Part shown: one piece after another, positions 1-8,629 of the stretch
Position numbering within the stretch: the first letter of the stretch is position 1
Layout of the letters: every line of letters starts with the position of its first letter
From: Bacteroidales bacterium
Lineage (GTDB): Bacteria > Bacteroidota > Bacteroidia > Bacteroidales > UBA932
Direction of reading: 5' to 3'
Assembly (NCBI GenBank): GCA_022653675.1
Contig: JALCST010000001.1
Coordinates: 186,001 to 250,000 of the forward strand
DNA length: 64,000 nt
Translations under genes and position numbers: made by a program
The notes under the pieces: model-generated
Told to the model about the DNA's origin: nothing
Seen by the model: only the letters and a program-made list of their open reading frames with translations
The model's database searches: none

Positions 1-1687
1 CCACGAGCCTTAGCATCTGGTCCCTGTTATCAGTCAAGGGGATCATGTAAGTAGAATAGATGCCCGCGAAGGGTTGGAAATTGGAATCTTCGAGCTTGGA
101 TGAAGAACGGACGGCCAAAGGCGTGTTGACGGTTTCGAGAAATACCTTAAGTTGTTTCAGGACGGCTTCCGGAAGTTGCGAACTTACAAACTCGGAGAGT
201 ATTTCCTCATCTGTGGCGGTGTCGGAATTAATGACATACTGAAGGCCGTTATCTACTATGAAATCGTCGAAGATGTCTGTCGAAAGCACCAGTGTTCTGG
301 GAATAGTCAGTAGAACGCCTGGATATTTTCCAGCCAGGGAATATTTTTGTATCAGACTGTTTAGAAAGGCTAAGCCGCGAGCCTTGCCTCCGAGGGAACC
401 TTCTCCTATTCTAGAATACCAGATGTATTTGTTGTAATTGCCAGGATCGAATTTGGCGATCACTCCCTGACCGCTGAAAATCCGGTAATCCTTTATCAGA
501 TTAACGAGATAATTGCGATGTTCGTCGAAATCCTTGAAGTCTGTGTTCTTTATTGCTTTCACCTTTCTCGCAAGGCTCAGAAGTCCTCTTGAAAACATCC
601 ACTTTGACAAACGGTTGTGTGATGTCAGATAAATCAGCTCTCTGTCAGGAATCTCGGAAATCAGGATCTGCATTTCGCGCAGATTGGATGCCTTCCCAAT
701 AATTTCGCCCGTATCGAGATCCCGTACCATGAAATCACCGAAAGCGAACTCGCTGCTTATGTAATCGCTGAGTTCCATAAGCAGAGTCTTTGAATATTTT
801 AGGACGAAACCGACTTGCATCTGGTCGGCATATTTTTTCATCGAAAGTTGGGAACTTTGAAGTATTACCGGCATGAGGGGATCGTCTTCCCTTATGAGTT
901 TGCAGAGCCTTATGCCCATGTCTTCCTTCTCGGTTTCGGATTTGTCGTATTTATGAAGCACGAATCCGACGTCGGAAATTACCCCGAGCATATTCTCCTT
1001 ATATTTCTCATAAATGGCGACGGCATCGTCGTAATTTGTTGCGAGGAAAATTTTCGGACGGGCACGCTTCCTCATTTTTTGTTGCTGCTCATTCAGGGTC
1101 TCCTGCATGAATTCGGCGCTCTGTTTCAAGACTAGTTTATATATTGCGGGAAGATAGGTACTGTAATAGCGTACAGAATCCTCAACGAGGAGGATACATT
1201 GGACACCTCCCCCGAAAATGTCGGAGTCGGCATTCATTTTGTCTTCTATCAACTTGATTATAGCAATGATGAGGTCAACGTTCGAATGCCAGCTGAAAAT
1301 ATAATCTATTGCGGAATGGTCCTCGTCCTCGATCCTTTTGTACAGTTCCTTCGAAAAATTGGTCAGAAGGACTATAGGGGTGTCGGAACCTTCGCTCTTG
1401 AGTTGCTTTGAGAATCGGAATACATCAAGGTCGCCTATGTTGAACATGCATATTATCAAATCGAAATGCGAATTCTTAAGCAGTTCGAGAGCTTCGAGAG
1501 AGGTGGTCACCCAGGTGAAAGAAGGGGGATTAGAGATGTTCAGGTCTATGTATTCCTTGTACACCTGAGCTTCTATTTGTCCGTCTTCCTCAAGTACGTA
1601 AGCGTCGAAGGAACTGCATATCATAAGGATCTTGCGGATCCTTTTTTCCATAAGGAAATTATTCCCCGTATCCGAATATCTGACCAT
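1..1687 (-). CDS. PEP synthase/PPDK-like protein with N-terminal receiver-like domains (partial, 3' end outside window)
   Basis: Open reading frame from ATG at 1687 running off the left edge (562 codons seen). Residues about 17-140 and 160-330 read like two response-regulator folds. The first has LIICMFNIGD where the phosphorylated Asp would sit, so it is probably degenerate; the second keeps GVISDVGF. From about residue 430 the sequence becomes a pyruvate/phosphate dikinase N-terminal (PEP/pyruvate-binding, ATP-grasp) domain: SRIGEGSLGGKARGLAFLN, then PLAVRSSSKLEDSNFQPFAG. This family transfers phosphate between ATP and pyruvate/PEP through a His domain that would lie in the missing part. 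Fusion of receivers to such a domain suggests regulation of, or by, central carbon flux; that is inference. A later ATG exists at codon 13. The gene diverges from menA across 82 bases. Confidence 0.8.
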   Translation of the reverse strand, partial: MVRYSDTGNNFLMEKRIRKILMICSSFDAYVLEEDGQIEAQVYKEYIDLNISNPPSFTWVTTSLEALELLKNSHFDLIICMFNIGDLDVFRFSKQLKSEGSDTPIVLLTNFSKELYKRIEDEDHSAIDYIFSWHSNVDLIIAIIKLIEDKMNADSDIFGGGVQCILLVEDSVRYYSTYLPAIYKLVLKQSAEFMQETLNEQQQKMRKRARPKIFLATNYDDAVAIYEKYKENMLGVISDVGFVLHKYDKSETEKEDMGIRLCKLIREDDPLMPVILQSSQLSMKKYADQMQVGFVLKYSKTLLMELSDYISSEFAFGDFMVRDLDTGEIIGKASNLREMQILISEIPDRELIYLTSHNRLSKWMFSRGLLSLARKVKAIKNTDFKDFDEHRNYLVNLIKDYRIFSGQGVIAKFDPGNYNKYIWYSRIGEGSLGGKARGLAFLNSLIQKYSLAGKYPGVLLTIPRTLVLSTDIFDDFIVDNGLQYVINSDTATDEEILSEFVSSQLPEAVLKQLKVFLETVNTPLAVRSSSKLEDSNFQPFAGIYSTYMIPLTDNRDQMLRLV

Positions 1688-1757
1688 ATCTGTTAGGGTG
1701 AAAAGACCAAGCGCAAATATAAGAAGAAATGATCTCTTATCCGTAAGGGATTTTATC

Positions 1758-1765
1758 TAAATTTG
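1758..1765 (+). promoter_or_regulatory. -7 promoter box of menA
   Basis: TAAATTTG, an exact match to the Bacteroidota -7 consensus TAnnTTTG. No clear TTTG lies at the expected -33 distance. Only four bases separate the box from the ATG at 1770, so the transcript may be leaderless or start inside the codons before the ATG at 1791. Confidence 0.55.
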
Positions 1766-1769
1766 CAAC

Positions 1770-2729
1770 ATGGCAAGAAGGAAACATACGATGAAGGAGT
1801 GGTTTCTCGCAGTGAATCCGTGGTCGCTGCCTGCTTCGGCTATGCCTGCCTTAGTCGCAATATCCTTCGTCTTCTTTTGCAAGTTGAGAGCCTGTAACGG
1901 AAGTCCGGTCAACGGGGTAGGGGAAATATATGAGGTGAATTGGCTTTTCGGCGTCCTTGCTTTTTTCGGAGCGGTAATTGCCCAGATGTCCGGAAACCTG
2001 TTCAATGACTATTTCGATTACAAATGGGGGGTCGATGTATCCGAATCATACGGTGTGAACAGGTCGCTGATCGACCACATATTCGAACCAAATACGATTT
2101 TAGCATACGGTTTTTCCATGGCAGCCGTCGTATGTATTCTCGGATTTGCGATGGCTTTTTCCTTGCCTTCAGTCCAGATGTGGATACTCATTGCTATCGG
2201 ATTTGTCGGAATTCTACTTTCATTTTCATATACTTATCTAAAGTACAAAACCTTGGGTGATGTGGTCATTTTCGTCGAATATGGGCTTCTGATATCGCTG
2301 GGAGTGTTTTTCGTAATGACGGGCAAATTGAACGCTACCGTCCTTCTCGTATCCGTTCCTACTGGGTTATGGGTTGTTAATATTCTCAATGCCAATAATA
2401 TTCGCGACCGCTTCGTGGATGGGAAAAATAATCCCAAAGTCAAGACGGCTCCGATAGCATTCGGGGCGAAGCCGTGTATCATTTATTACATGGTCTGCGG
2501 CATAGCAGCCTACGTGATCCTGGTCGCAGATGCAGTATTCGGCATCGTAAGCTGGATGGTCCCTGTCCTTTCACTGGTTTCCATACCCTTGGCTATAAAG
2601 AATTTCAAGAAAATCAGCAAGGGGTATGATCCGGGCATGATATCCAAACTCGATGCTGAAACCGCGCAGTTCGTTGTTTTCTTTTCCCTTCTTGTAGTCG
2701 TCGGTAATTTCGCCGGGGCCATGATTTGA
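1770..2729 (+). CDS. menA: 1,4-dihydroxy-2-naphthoate polyprenyltransferase (MenA)
   Basis: UbiA-superfamily integral membrane prenyltransferase of 319 residues that attaches the polyprenyl tail to DHNA, giving demethylmenaquinone for the anaerobic respiratory chain. Both Asp-rich motifs are present: GNLFNDYFDYKWGVD near residues 75-90 and NANNIRDRFVDGKNN near 205-220; these bind the Mg-diphosphate of the prenyl donor. The rest is a series of hydrophobic helices, and length is normal for MenA. The start at 1770 is close behind a -7 box; the ATG at 1791 (MKEWFLAVNPWSLP) begins where homologues usually begin and may be the true start. It is followed 25 bases later by the DUF2461 gene, which has its own -7 box. 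Confidence 0.88.
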   Translation: MARRKHTMKEWFLAVNPWSLPASAMPALVAISFVFFCKLRACNGSPVNGVGEIYEVNWLFGVLAFFGAVIAQMSGNLFNDYFDYKWGVDVSESYGVNRSLIDHIFEPNTILAYGFSMAAVVCILGFAMAFSLPSVQMWILIAIGFVGILLSFSYTYLKYKTLGDVVIFVEYGLLISLGVFFVMTGKLNATVLLVSVPTGLWVVNILNANNIRDRFVDGKNNPKVKTAPIAFGAKPCIIYYMVCGIAAYVILVADAVFGIVSWMVPVLSLVSIPLAIKNFKKISKGYDPGMISKLDAETAQFVVFFSLLVVVGNFAGAMI

Positions 2730-2754
2730 TTAAATTTTCCTAACTTTGAGTGCG

Positions 2755-3459
2755 ATGAGCGAAATGCAACATCTTCTCGATTTCTTCAGCGGATTGTCAG
2801 AAAACAACAACAAACCCTGGTTTGATGCCCATAAAATTGAGTATCTGAAAATAAAGGCGTATTTCGAATCCCTGACCGCAAGGCTCATCGAAGGTATAGG
2901 CGAATTCGACCCTTCCGTGCGCAACCTTACGGTAAAGGAATGTACTTACCGTATATACAGAGATTTGCGGTTTTCAAGAGATAAAACCCCATACAAAAAC
3001 CATATTGGAGCTTTCATATGTCCCTTCGGCAAATGTTCGGGATACAGCGGGTACTATTTCCATATCCAGCCGGTACCGGACGATACGATGTTCGAAACCG
3101 ATTCCCATATGCTGGCTACCGGCATCTATTTTGCCCCCCGCGAAGTCCTGAAAAGCGTACGCGAAGATATCGATTGCAACGGTGACAATTTCGACAGTTC
3201 CGTGAAGGAGGCTGCCGGATTCGAGATGGATATCCATGGCATGATGAAGAGGGTGCCCGTACCATATCCCCAGGACCATCCTTATGCCCGTTATTTGAAA
3301 TGCCGCGCATGGTGTCTGGATAAGAAAGTGGATAGCGGTTATGTGCTTTCAGAAAACCTGGTCGGCAATCTTGTAGAAGACTACCGCAAGACTTTCAAGT
3401 TCTGCCAAACTCTAAACAAGGCTATCGCTTACGCATACGACAGGGACTGGCCATATTGA
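2755..3459 (+). CDS. DUF2461 (TIGR02453) family protein
   Basis: 234-residue soluble protein of the DUF2461/TIGR02453 family, whose function is unknown. Recognised by the family pattern NNNKPWFDAHKIEYL near the N-terminus, followed by YRIYRDLRFSRDKTPYKNHI and a GYYFHIQP segment. A TTG nine bases upstream (2746) is in frame, but it overlaps a perfect -7 box TAACTTTG (2741-2748), so the ATG at 2755 is preferred; the message would then have almost no leader. It sits between menA and htpG on the same strand without obvious functional connection. Confidence 0.85.
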   Translation: MSEMQHLLDFFSGLSENNNKPWFDAHKIEYLKIKAYFESLTARLIEGIGEFDPSVRNLTVKECTYRIYRDLRFSRDKTPYKNHIGAFICPFGKCSGYSGYYFHIQPVPDDTMFETDSHMLATGIYFAPREVLKSVREDIDCNGDNFDSSVKEAAGFEMDIHGMMKRVPVPYPQDHPYARYLKCRAWCLDKKVDSGYVLSENLVGNLVEDYRKTFKFCQTLNKAIAYAYDRDWPY

Positions 3460-3553
3460 TTTGCGTTGATATGACTTATTGTCAGGATTGCACTGGTGGT
3501 ATTTTTTTTGATTTCCCGTTCGACTGGATAATAATTCAAAAAAAATATAAGCT

Positions 3554-5410
3554 ATGTCTAAAGGAAAAATTGGTGTTACTACGGAAAATATCTTTCCGGT
3601 AATAAAGAAGTTTCTCTATTCCGATCACGAGATCTTTCTGCGCGAAATCGTGGCGAATGCGGTGGATGCCACTCAAAAGCTGAAGGCTCTTGCTTCGTCT
3701 GGCGATTTCAAGGGTGAATACGGCGACCTTACCATTGACATTTCGGTTGATCCTGTTGCAAATACTTTGACCATCAAAGACCACGGTATCGGAATGACGG
3801 AAGATGAGGTGAAGAAGGATATAAACCAGATAGCATTTTCATCTGCAGGGGAATTTCTCGAAAAGTACAAGGATCAGACAAACCTGATAGGACATTTTGG
3901 ATTGGGCTTCTATTCCACGTTCATGGTTTCCAAAAAGGTGGAAATAGATACTTTATCATGGCAACCGGATTTTGAAGCCGTAAAGTGGGAATGCGATGGA
4001 ACCCCTGAATACAAGATGTCCAAGGGGACGAGAACCGAACGCGGTACGACAGTGACACTATATCTCGATGACGACCTGAAGGAGTTTTCAGACAAAAACA
4101 GGATCAGCGGACTGCTTGGCAAATATTGCCGGTTCATGCCTGTTCCCATACGTTTCGGCAAAGTCCAGGAATGGAAAGACAACAAGATGGTCGATACGGA
4201 TAAAGACAATATAATAAATAATGTGAACCCTCTTTGGATGCGCAAGCCAACGGAGCTTAAGGACGATGATTACCTTAATTTCTATCACGACCTGTTTCCT
4301 GCGGCCGAAGATCCTCTGTTTTGGATCCACCTCAATGTCGACTATCCTTTCCACTTGACCGGTATCCTTTATTTCCCGAAGATAAAAGACCGCGTTGATA
4401 TTCTCAGGAACAAGATACAACTTTACTGCAACCAGATGTACGTAACCGATCAAGTCGAAAACATAGTGCCGGAATTTCTTACTCTGCTTCACGGCGTGAT
4501 AGATTCACCAGATATTCCTTTGAACGTATCACGCAGTTATCTGCAGGGTGACCAGAACGTCAAAAAGATATCCACATACATAACCAAAAAAGTCGCGGAC
4601 CGGCTGGAGGATATCGCCAACAATCAAAAGGACGAGTATGAGAAAAAATGGGACAACCTGAAAATTTTCATCGAATACGGCATGCTTACGGATGAAAAAT
4701 TCTGCGAACGGGCAATGAAATTCGCACTTTTCAAGAATTCTGAAGGCAAATATTTCAAATATGACGATTATAGAAAAGCCATCGAGGCTGCACAGACGAA
4801 CAAGGACAAAAAAGTAGTCTATCTTTACTGTTCCGATGCGGTCGAACAATACCAACAGGTAGAAACCGCAAAGGACAAGGGTTATGACGTCCTGGTTTTC
4901 GATACACAGCTCGATGCCCATTTCGTCAACCTTCTCGAAACAAAAATCGCGGATTCTTCGTTCATAAGAGTGGATTCCGATGTGATTGACAAGCTAATAG
5001 CAAAGGATGACATTGCAAAGCCTGAAATGGATGAAGAAAAAAAGAAGACTCTCAACGCAGTCATGCAGACCATTCTTCCAAAGGATGCAAAATTTACTGT
5101 GGATGTCGAGAACCTGGGCGAAAAATCTGCTCCTATTGTTTTGACACAGAGCGAATTCATGCGTAGATACCGTGATATGTCATCTCTTGGCGGAGGCATG
5201 AACTTTATGGGTGATATGCCTGCTTCCTATAATATTGTAATTAATGCTGAAAATCCGGTAATGGCAGCGGTCTTGGGTGACGAAGCCAAAATAGCTCCCG
5301 ACAACAAGCAGCTATGCCAATGCATTGACCTTGCATTGCTGGCCAACAACATGTTGAAAGGAAAGGCCCTTGCGGATTTCATCAAGAGATCCGAGGAACT
5401 TATGAAATAG
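3554..5410 (+). CDS. htpG: molecular chaperone HtpG (Hsp90)
   Basis: 618-residue bacterial Hsp90, near the length of the E. coli protein. The GHKL ATP-binding N-domain is clear: SDHEIFLREIVANAVDA, DHGIGMTEDEV and IGHFGLGFYSTFMV, then RGTTVTLYLDDD. The middle domain (DYPFHLTGILYFPK, LNVSRSYLQGDQNVKKI) and a C-terminal dimerisation region follow. It is a cytoplasmic ATP-dependent chaperone dimer. Transcription probably starts in the 94-base gap upstream, which contains T-tracts but no exact -7 match. A strong hairpin terminator begins at its stop codon. Confidence 0.97.
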   Translation: MSKGKIGVTTENIFPVIKKFLYSDHEIFLREIVANAVDATQKLKALASSGDFKGEYGDLTIDISVDPVANTLTIKDHGIGMTEDEVKKDINQIAFSSAGEFLEKYKDQTNLIGHFGLGFYSTFMVSKKVEIDTLSWQPDFEAVKWECDGTPEYKMSKGTRTERGTTVTLYLDDDLKEFSDKNRISGLLGKYCRFMPVPIRFGKVQEWKDNKMVDTDKDNIINNVNPLWMRKPTELKDDDYLNFYHDLFPAAEDPLFWIHLNVDYPFHLTGILYFPKIKDRVDILRNKIQLYCNQMYVTDQVENIVPEFLTLLHGVIDSPDIPLNVSRSYLQGDQNVKKISTYITKKVADRLEDIANNQKDEYEKKWDNLKIFIEYGMLTDEKFCERAMKFALFKNSEGKYFKYDDYRKAIEAAQTNKDKKVVYLYCSDAVEQYQQVETAKDKGYDVLVFDTQLDAHFVNLLETKIADSSFIRVDSDVIDKLIAKDDIAKPEMDEEKKKTLNAVMQTILPKDAKFTVDVENLGEKSAPIVLTQSEFMRRYRDMSSLGGGMNFMGDMPASYNIVINAENPVMAAVLGDEAKIAPDNKQLCQCIDLALLANNMLKGKALADFIKRSEELMK

Positions 5411-5442
5411 AAAAACCCCGGCACAAACATGCCGGGGTTTTT
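5411..5442. terminator. bidirectional intrinsic terminator
   Basis: AAAAACCCCGGCA (5411-5423), loop CAAACA, TGCCGGGGTTTTT (5430-5442). The GC-rich stem is flanked by A- and T-tracts, so it can end htpG on the plus strand and the convergent lipoprotein gene on the minus strand. Confidence 0.9.
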
Positions 5443-5464
5443 AATTTAATTAAAAAATCAAAGA

Positions 5465-5998
5465 TTACTGTTTGTTGTAAGTGCTGCCGGTAGTTTCGTC
5501 AGTCATCACATATTTGCCGTCACTCTGTGAAATTGTGGCTTTAGTGGTGAAAGCTGTAGTGTCTTTAGCACTGATCTTCTGGCCTTTGACTATGATTTCA
5601 TGAACCGGTCCGGCGAGTTCCCATGATGTTATGGCAAGGGTATCGCAATTATCGGAAGCAGCTCCTTCGATTCCTATGGTAACTGTCATCGTACTGTCTG
5701 CGGACATCCATGAACCGACAGCTTCGGCATATGTTGAATCGACGGCTACCTTCTGGGCCTTGATCGCAGCGGCGGAATCGAGAGCCCCGGTATATTTGAC
5801 TACGACAGGTGATCCCTGAAGAATGATTGAGTTACCGGTTGATACAACGGCAAAAGCCTGCTGGACTCCTGTTTCCTGTTCGGTAACGACGATGGTGTCT
5901 GCATTGACACTGGTGATTTTACCGGTAAAATCTTTAGCCGGATGGCTGCATGCACAAATCATAAGAGCTGCAGCAAGAATTGCAAGATACTTTTTCAT
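5465..5998 (-). CDS. lipoprotein, lipocalin-like C-terminal half
   Basis: 177 residues. The N-terminus MKKYLAILAAALMICACS is a type II signal with lipobox ICAC, so the mature protein is a membrane-anchored lipoprotein. Residues about 25-90 form one short beta-rich unit (ITSVNADTIVVTEQETG) and residues about 95-175 another, beginning GSWMSADSTMTVTI, which resembles the lipocalin-like domains common in Bacteroidales lipoproteins. No catalytic motif is visible and the function is unknown. A perfect -7 box lies about 48 bases upstream, so it is probably a single-gene unit ended by the htpG terminator. Confidence 0.75.
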   Translation of the reverse strand: MKKYLAILAAALMICACSHPAKDFTGKITSVNADTIVVTEQETGVQQAFAVVSTGNSIILQGSPVVVKYTGALDSAAAIKAQKVAVDSTYAEAVGSWMSADSTMTVTIGIEGAASDNCDTLAITSWELAGPVHEIIVKGQKISAKDTTAFTTKATISQSDGKYVMTDETTGSTYNKQ

Positions 5999-6045
5999 AA
6001 TAATTTATGTTAGTTAATTTGGTTTTTCATTTACCAAAATCGCTG

Positions 6046-6053
6046 CAAAAATA
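6046..6053 (-). promoter_or_regulatory. -7 box of the 5998 lipoprotein gene
   Basis: On the minus strand TATTTTTG, an exact TAnnTTTG match, leaving a leader of about 40-45 bases before the ATG at 5998. Confidence 0.55.
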
Positions 6054-6134
6054 ACAATTTATTAATACATTTATAAAAAATAATCTTCATTCCTCTTTGA
6101 GATTCCTTTGAAGTTTCCTTCATAGACAGATATG

Positions 6135-6159
6135 ATGGTTGCAAAATGTAAGCAACCAT
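6135..6159 (-). terminator. hairpin after the fimbrial operon (possible terminator)
   Basis: ATGGTTGC (6135-6142) and GCAACCAT (6152-6159) form a perfect 8-bp stem with a 9-base loop, 17 bases past the stop of the tip-protein gene. There is no T-tract, so it may serve mRNA stability rather than factor-independent termination. Confidence 0.3.
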
Positions 6160-6175
6160 GTGAAAAGGTTATATG

Positions 6176-7753
6176 TCAGATTTGCAATATAGGCCTAACT
6201 TTGTTGACGTTAATTGTCCATGATTTCAATATCATGGCAGTTGTGTTGTATCTTGTGAAACACCAAATGAAGCTTTCCGACATCGGCGTGCTTGACCACA
6301 TGCAATATGAGACATCCGATTCCAACTCTGTTCCACCTGCAATAAAAATGGCCGAGTTCACTTTCAAGAGAAGATCCCGGTTAATACTATCGTAAAGAGG
6401 CAAAAGTTGTTTGTAAGATCCTAGAATCCAGTTCCCCGGGCCGAATCCGGGAGTCGTGTACCCGAGACAGTAATATGCAGCCGGATAGTTGTTCTCCGAA
6501 TAATCGGCGGTTTCCGCAATCAAATATGTGTTTTGTTTACCATCCATGGACGAAGAATCAAGTTCCAAGCTAAGTCCTACCTCGGCAAGACCGTTAATAT
6601 GGTCCTTGAGAGTGGACCATGCGAGGATCCCTGATTCCTCCAATCCGACGATCCAATACCGGTTGCCGGCCGGCCGTGTAGTGTCGACGTCATACAAAAT
6701 GCCGATGCATGTTTTACCTTCATCATAAGAAGAAGAAAATGTCGTATCCGAGTAGAAAAAACAACCGGGTTCCGGGAGAACGGGTTGAAAACCATATACA
6801 ATTACTCTCCAAGTGATTTCATCCGTTCCGCTTTCGGATAACGCGACAGATACGGAATATTCCCTGTTGCGCAACAATGAAAAATCAGTGCAAGTATTGT
6901 TGCCCAAATACATACGGTAGCGTATTTTGCAATGTCCATCCGCCCTTTCGCATGTGCAATAAAGTTCAAGATAAGTGCACAACTTGCCGATCGTGTCGCT
7001 TTCATCGAACACTTTTTCCTTCTCATCTGGATTTCCTTCCAACAAAACTCCCTGAGCATTTTCATAACAGTATAGGTTTATGCCTTTTTTATCTATAGAT
7101 TGTAATGATATTCCACTAACAGTAAACCCCTTATCGAAAACATCGCCAATATCGGCCGATTTGCTTTCGCTGAAAGGCATTACTGAAGAGGGAATATTGC
7201 AAAGCACGGCCGAATCCAACTTTATCTTCGAAACGGAAAGTCGGGAAGTGTCGATCTTCAAGTTTATTTTGCAAAAGCATCTTTCCATCGGAATTAGCAC
7301 CGAAGTCATTTCCGAGGGCAAAAGTCTTTGTATGAATCCGCTCATGAGCAATCCGGATCTTCCTGAAGCGATTTCAGGAGATTCTGCTTCAATGCGCATT
7401 GCAGTTATATCGTCGAGATCAGCAATGCCTGTGTCATATCCGGCATTAGCTATGACGTAAATGTCATATCGCACCTTGCTCCATAGTTTTGCTGTCAACT
7501 TTCCTGGTACGCAGTATTTGTGGCAAGAGCAAAATCCTTCAGGATCCAATATGTAGACGTTGATATCGTTGATTCCTGTTTCATCGGCAAGAACAGATTT
7601 TGTTTCCTCATCTTTGATCGAACAGTTCAGGTTAAGTGTCACCAAAGTCTGGTCCCCTTCGCAATATTTGTGAACCAGGGTTTCGCTGCATCCGAGCAAC
7701 AGCATAAAAACTGCCAGTGCGGCGATCAGTATAAGCAAGCGTAGTATTGCCAT
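6176..7753 (-). CDS. fimbrial tip-type lipoprotein with DUF1566/lectin-like C-terminal domain
   Basis: Last gene of the fimbrial operon; 525 residues from the ATG at 7753. This start gives a clean lipoprotein signal (MAILRLLILIAALAVF...LLLGCSE) 17 bases after the previous stop; an upstream in-frame ATG at 7807 would overlap that gene by 37 bases. The first ~330 residues have the beta-sandwich pattern of Mfa2/FimB-like and DUF4906 fimbrial proteins (INVYILDPEGF, YVIANAGYDTG). The last ~170 residues resemble the DUF1566 C-type-lectin-like fold: GNRYWIVGLEESGILAW, GNWILGSYKQLLPLYDSIN, SYCMWSSTP and terminal VRPILQI. Position and domains suggest an adhesin at the fimbrial tip; ligand unknown. Confidence 0.7.
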   Translation of the reverse strand: MAILRLLILIAALAVFMLLLGCSETLVHKYCEGDQTLVTLNLNCSIKDEETKSVLADETGINDINVYILDPEGFCSCHKYCVPGKLTAKLWSKVRYDIYVIANAGYDTGIADLDDITAMRIEAESPEIASGRSGLLMSGFIQRLLPSEMTSVLIPMERCFCKINLKIDTSRLSVSKIKLDSAVLCNIPSSVMPFSESKSADIGDVFDKGFTVSGISLQSIDKKGINLYCYENAQGVLLEGNPDEKEKVFDESDTIGKLCTYLELYCTCERADGHCKIRYRMYLGNNTCTDFSLLRNREYSVSVALSESGTDEITWRVIVYGFQPVLPEPGCFFYSDTTFSSSYDEGKTCIGILYDVDTTRPAGNRYWIVGLEESGILAWSTLKDHINGLAEVGLSLELDSSSMDGKQNTYLIAETADYSENNYPAAYYCLGYTTPGFGPGNWILGSYKQLLPLYDSINRDLLLKVNSAIFIAGGTELESDVSYCMWSSTPMSESFIWCFTRYNTTAMILKSWTINVNKVRPILQI

Positions 7754-7770
7754 GCCGGTAGACTTTCCAT

Positions 7771-8616
7771 TCAAAACTCCGTTTCGAATATCATTTCTTT
7801 TTCCCATTTCAGTATTCCAATCGTTATTGTACCGTGCACCATATTTATTACTACGTGATAATCTTTGAAAAAATCATCACCTGCGCTTTCTTCAGCTCCA
7901 TAGTTTTTCAAGATCTTTCCTATCGGCAAGGTTTTTCCCATACCGGAGGAGAAATACACCGTCATTTCCAGACCGGAAAGATTTTCCTGCTTTATTATGT
8001 TTACGGAAAAATCAACCGTATCCCGGATTTCGGGCAAAGAGCCCTTGCTATTTACAAGCGGCATAACCTCGAAGGTTGTTCCTCCCATCACAAGTGATTT
8101 GTCAACATAATATCCTTTCGTTGTGCCCTTAACCCTGATCTTAACCGGTACTTCCTTTTCGTCGAAACCGGTAATGCCTACGAAAAGTCTGGCATACATC
8201 CTTTGCATTTTCATCTCCGATCTCAAGCTTTCCTGTCCGCTGTCGAAAAATATCGACGAGCAATAAAGGCTGTCACATCCGGTCCCATCGGAAATAAGTT
8301 TCTTGTCATTTATGTCGACTTCCGTTTTCGCAGTAATGTTACACCAGAGATAGATCGCATTCGTACTTTTGCTTACAGGATAATCCACTACCGATTTCCT
8401 GTCGAACCGGCCGAAACTCCATTGTGAATTTAATTTAATGCCGTCGCAGAACCATAGGGACGAATTACCTGTAGGATAGAATCCGGGGTCCGGCCAGAGT
8501 GTGACGAGGCAGGGGGACTCATTGCGATCCCTCTTGCCTGAACATCCGGTTGAAACGGAAATCACTGCAACAATGAAAGCTAACAGCAATCCCCTTATGA
8601 TTCTGTGAGACGACAT
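7771..8616 (-). CDS. FimB/Mfa2-like fimbrial anchor lipoprotein
   Basis: 281 residues with lipoprotein signal ending STGCSG. The mature start SPCLVTLWPDPGF and the following SLWFCDGIKL match the style of FimB/Mfa2 anchor subunits, which cap the base of Bacteroidales type V pili and hold them in the outer membrane. Two beta-sandwich units of about 120 residues can be traced. It lies 13 bases after the pilin gene and directly before the tip gene, the usual order in this operon type. Similarity is by pattern and context rather than by a diagnostic motif, so a different minor subunit is possible. Confidence 0.65.
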   Translation of the reverse strand: MSSHRIIRGLLLAFIVAVISVSTGCSGKRDRNESPCLVTLWPDPGFYPTGNSSLWFCDGIKLNSQWSFGRFDRKSVVDYPVSKSTNAIYLWCNITAKTEVDINDKKLISDGTGCDSLYCSSIFFDSGQESLRSEMKMQRMYARLFVGITGFDEKEVPVKIRVKGTTKGYYVDKSLVMGGTTFEVMPLVNSKGSLPEIRDTVDFSVNIIKQENLSGLEMTVYFSSGMGKTLPIGKILKNYGAEESAGDDFFKDYHVVINMVHGTITIGILKWEKEMIFETEF

Positions 8617-8629
8617 AACTTCTTAATTT

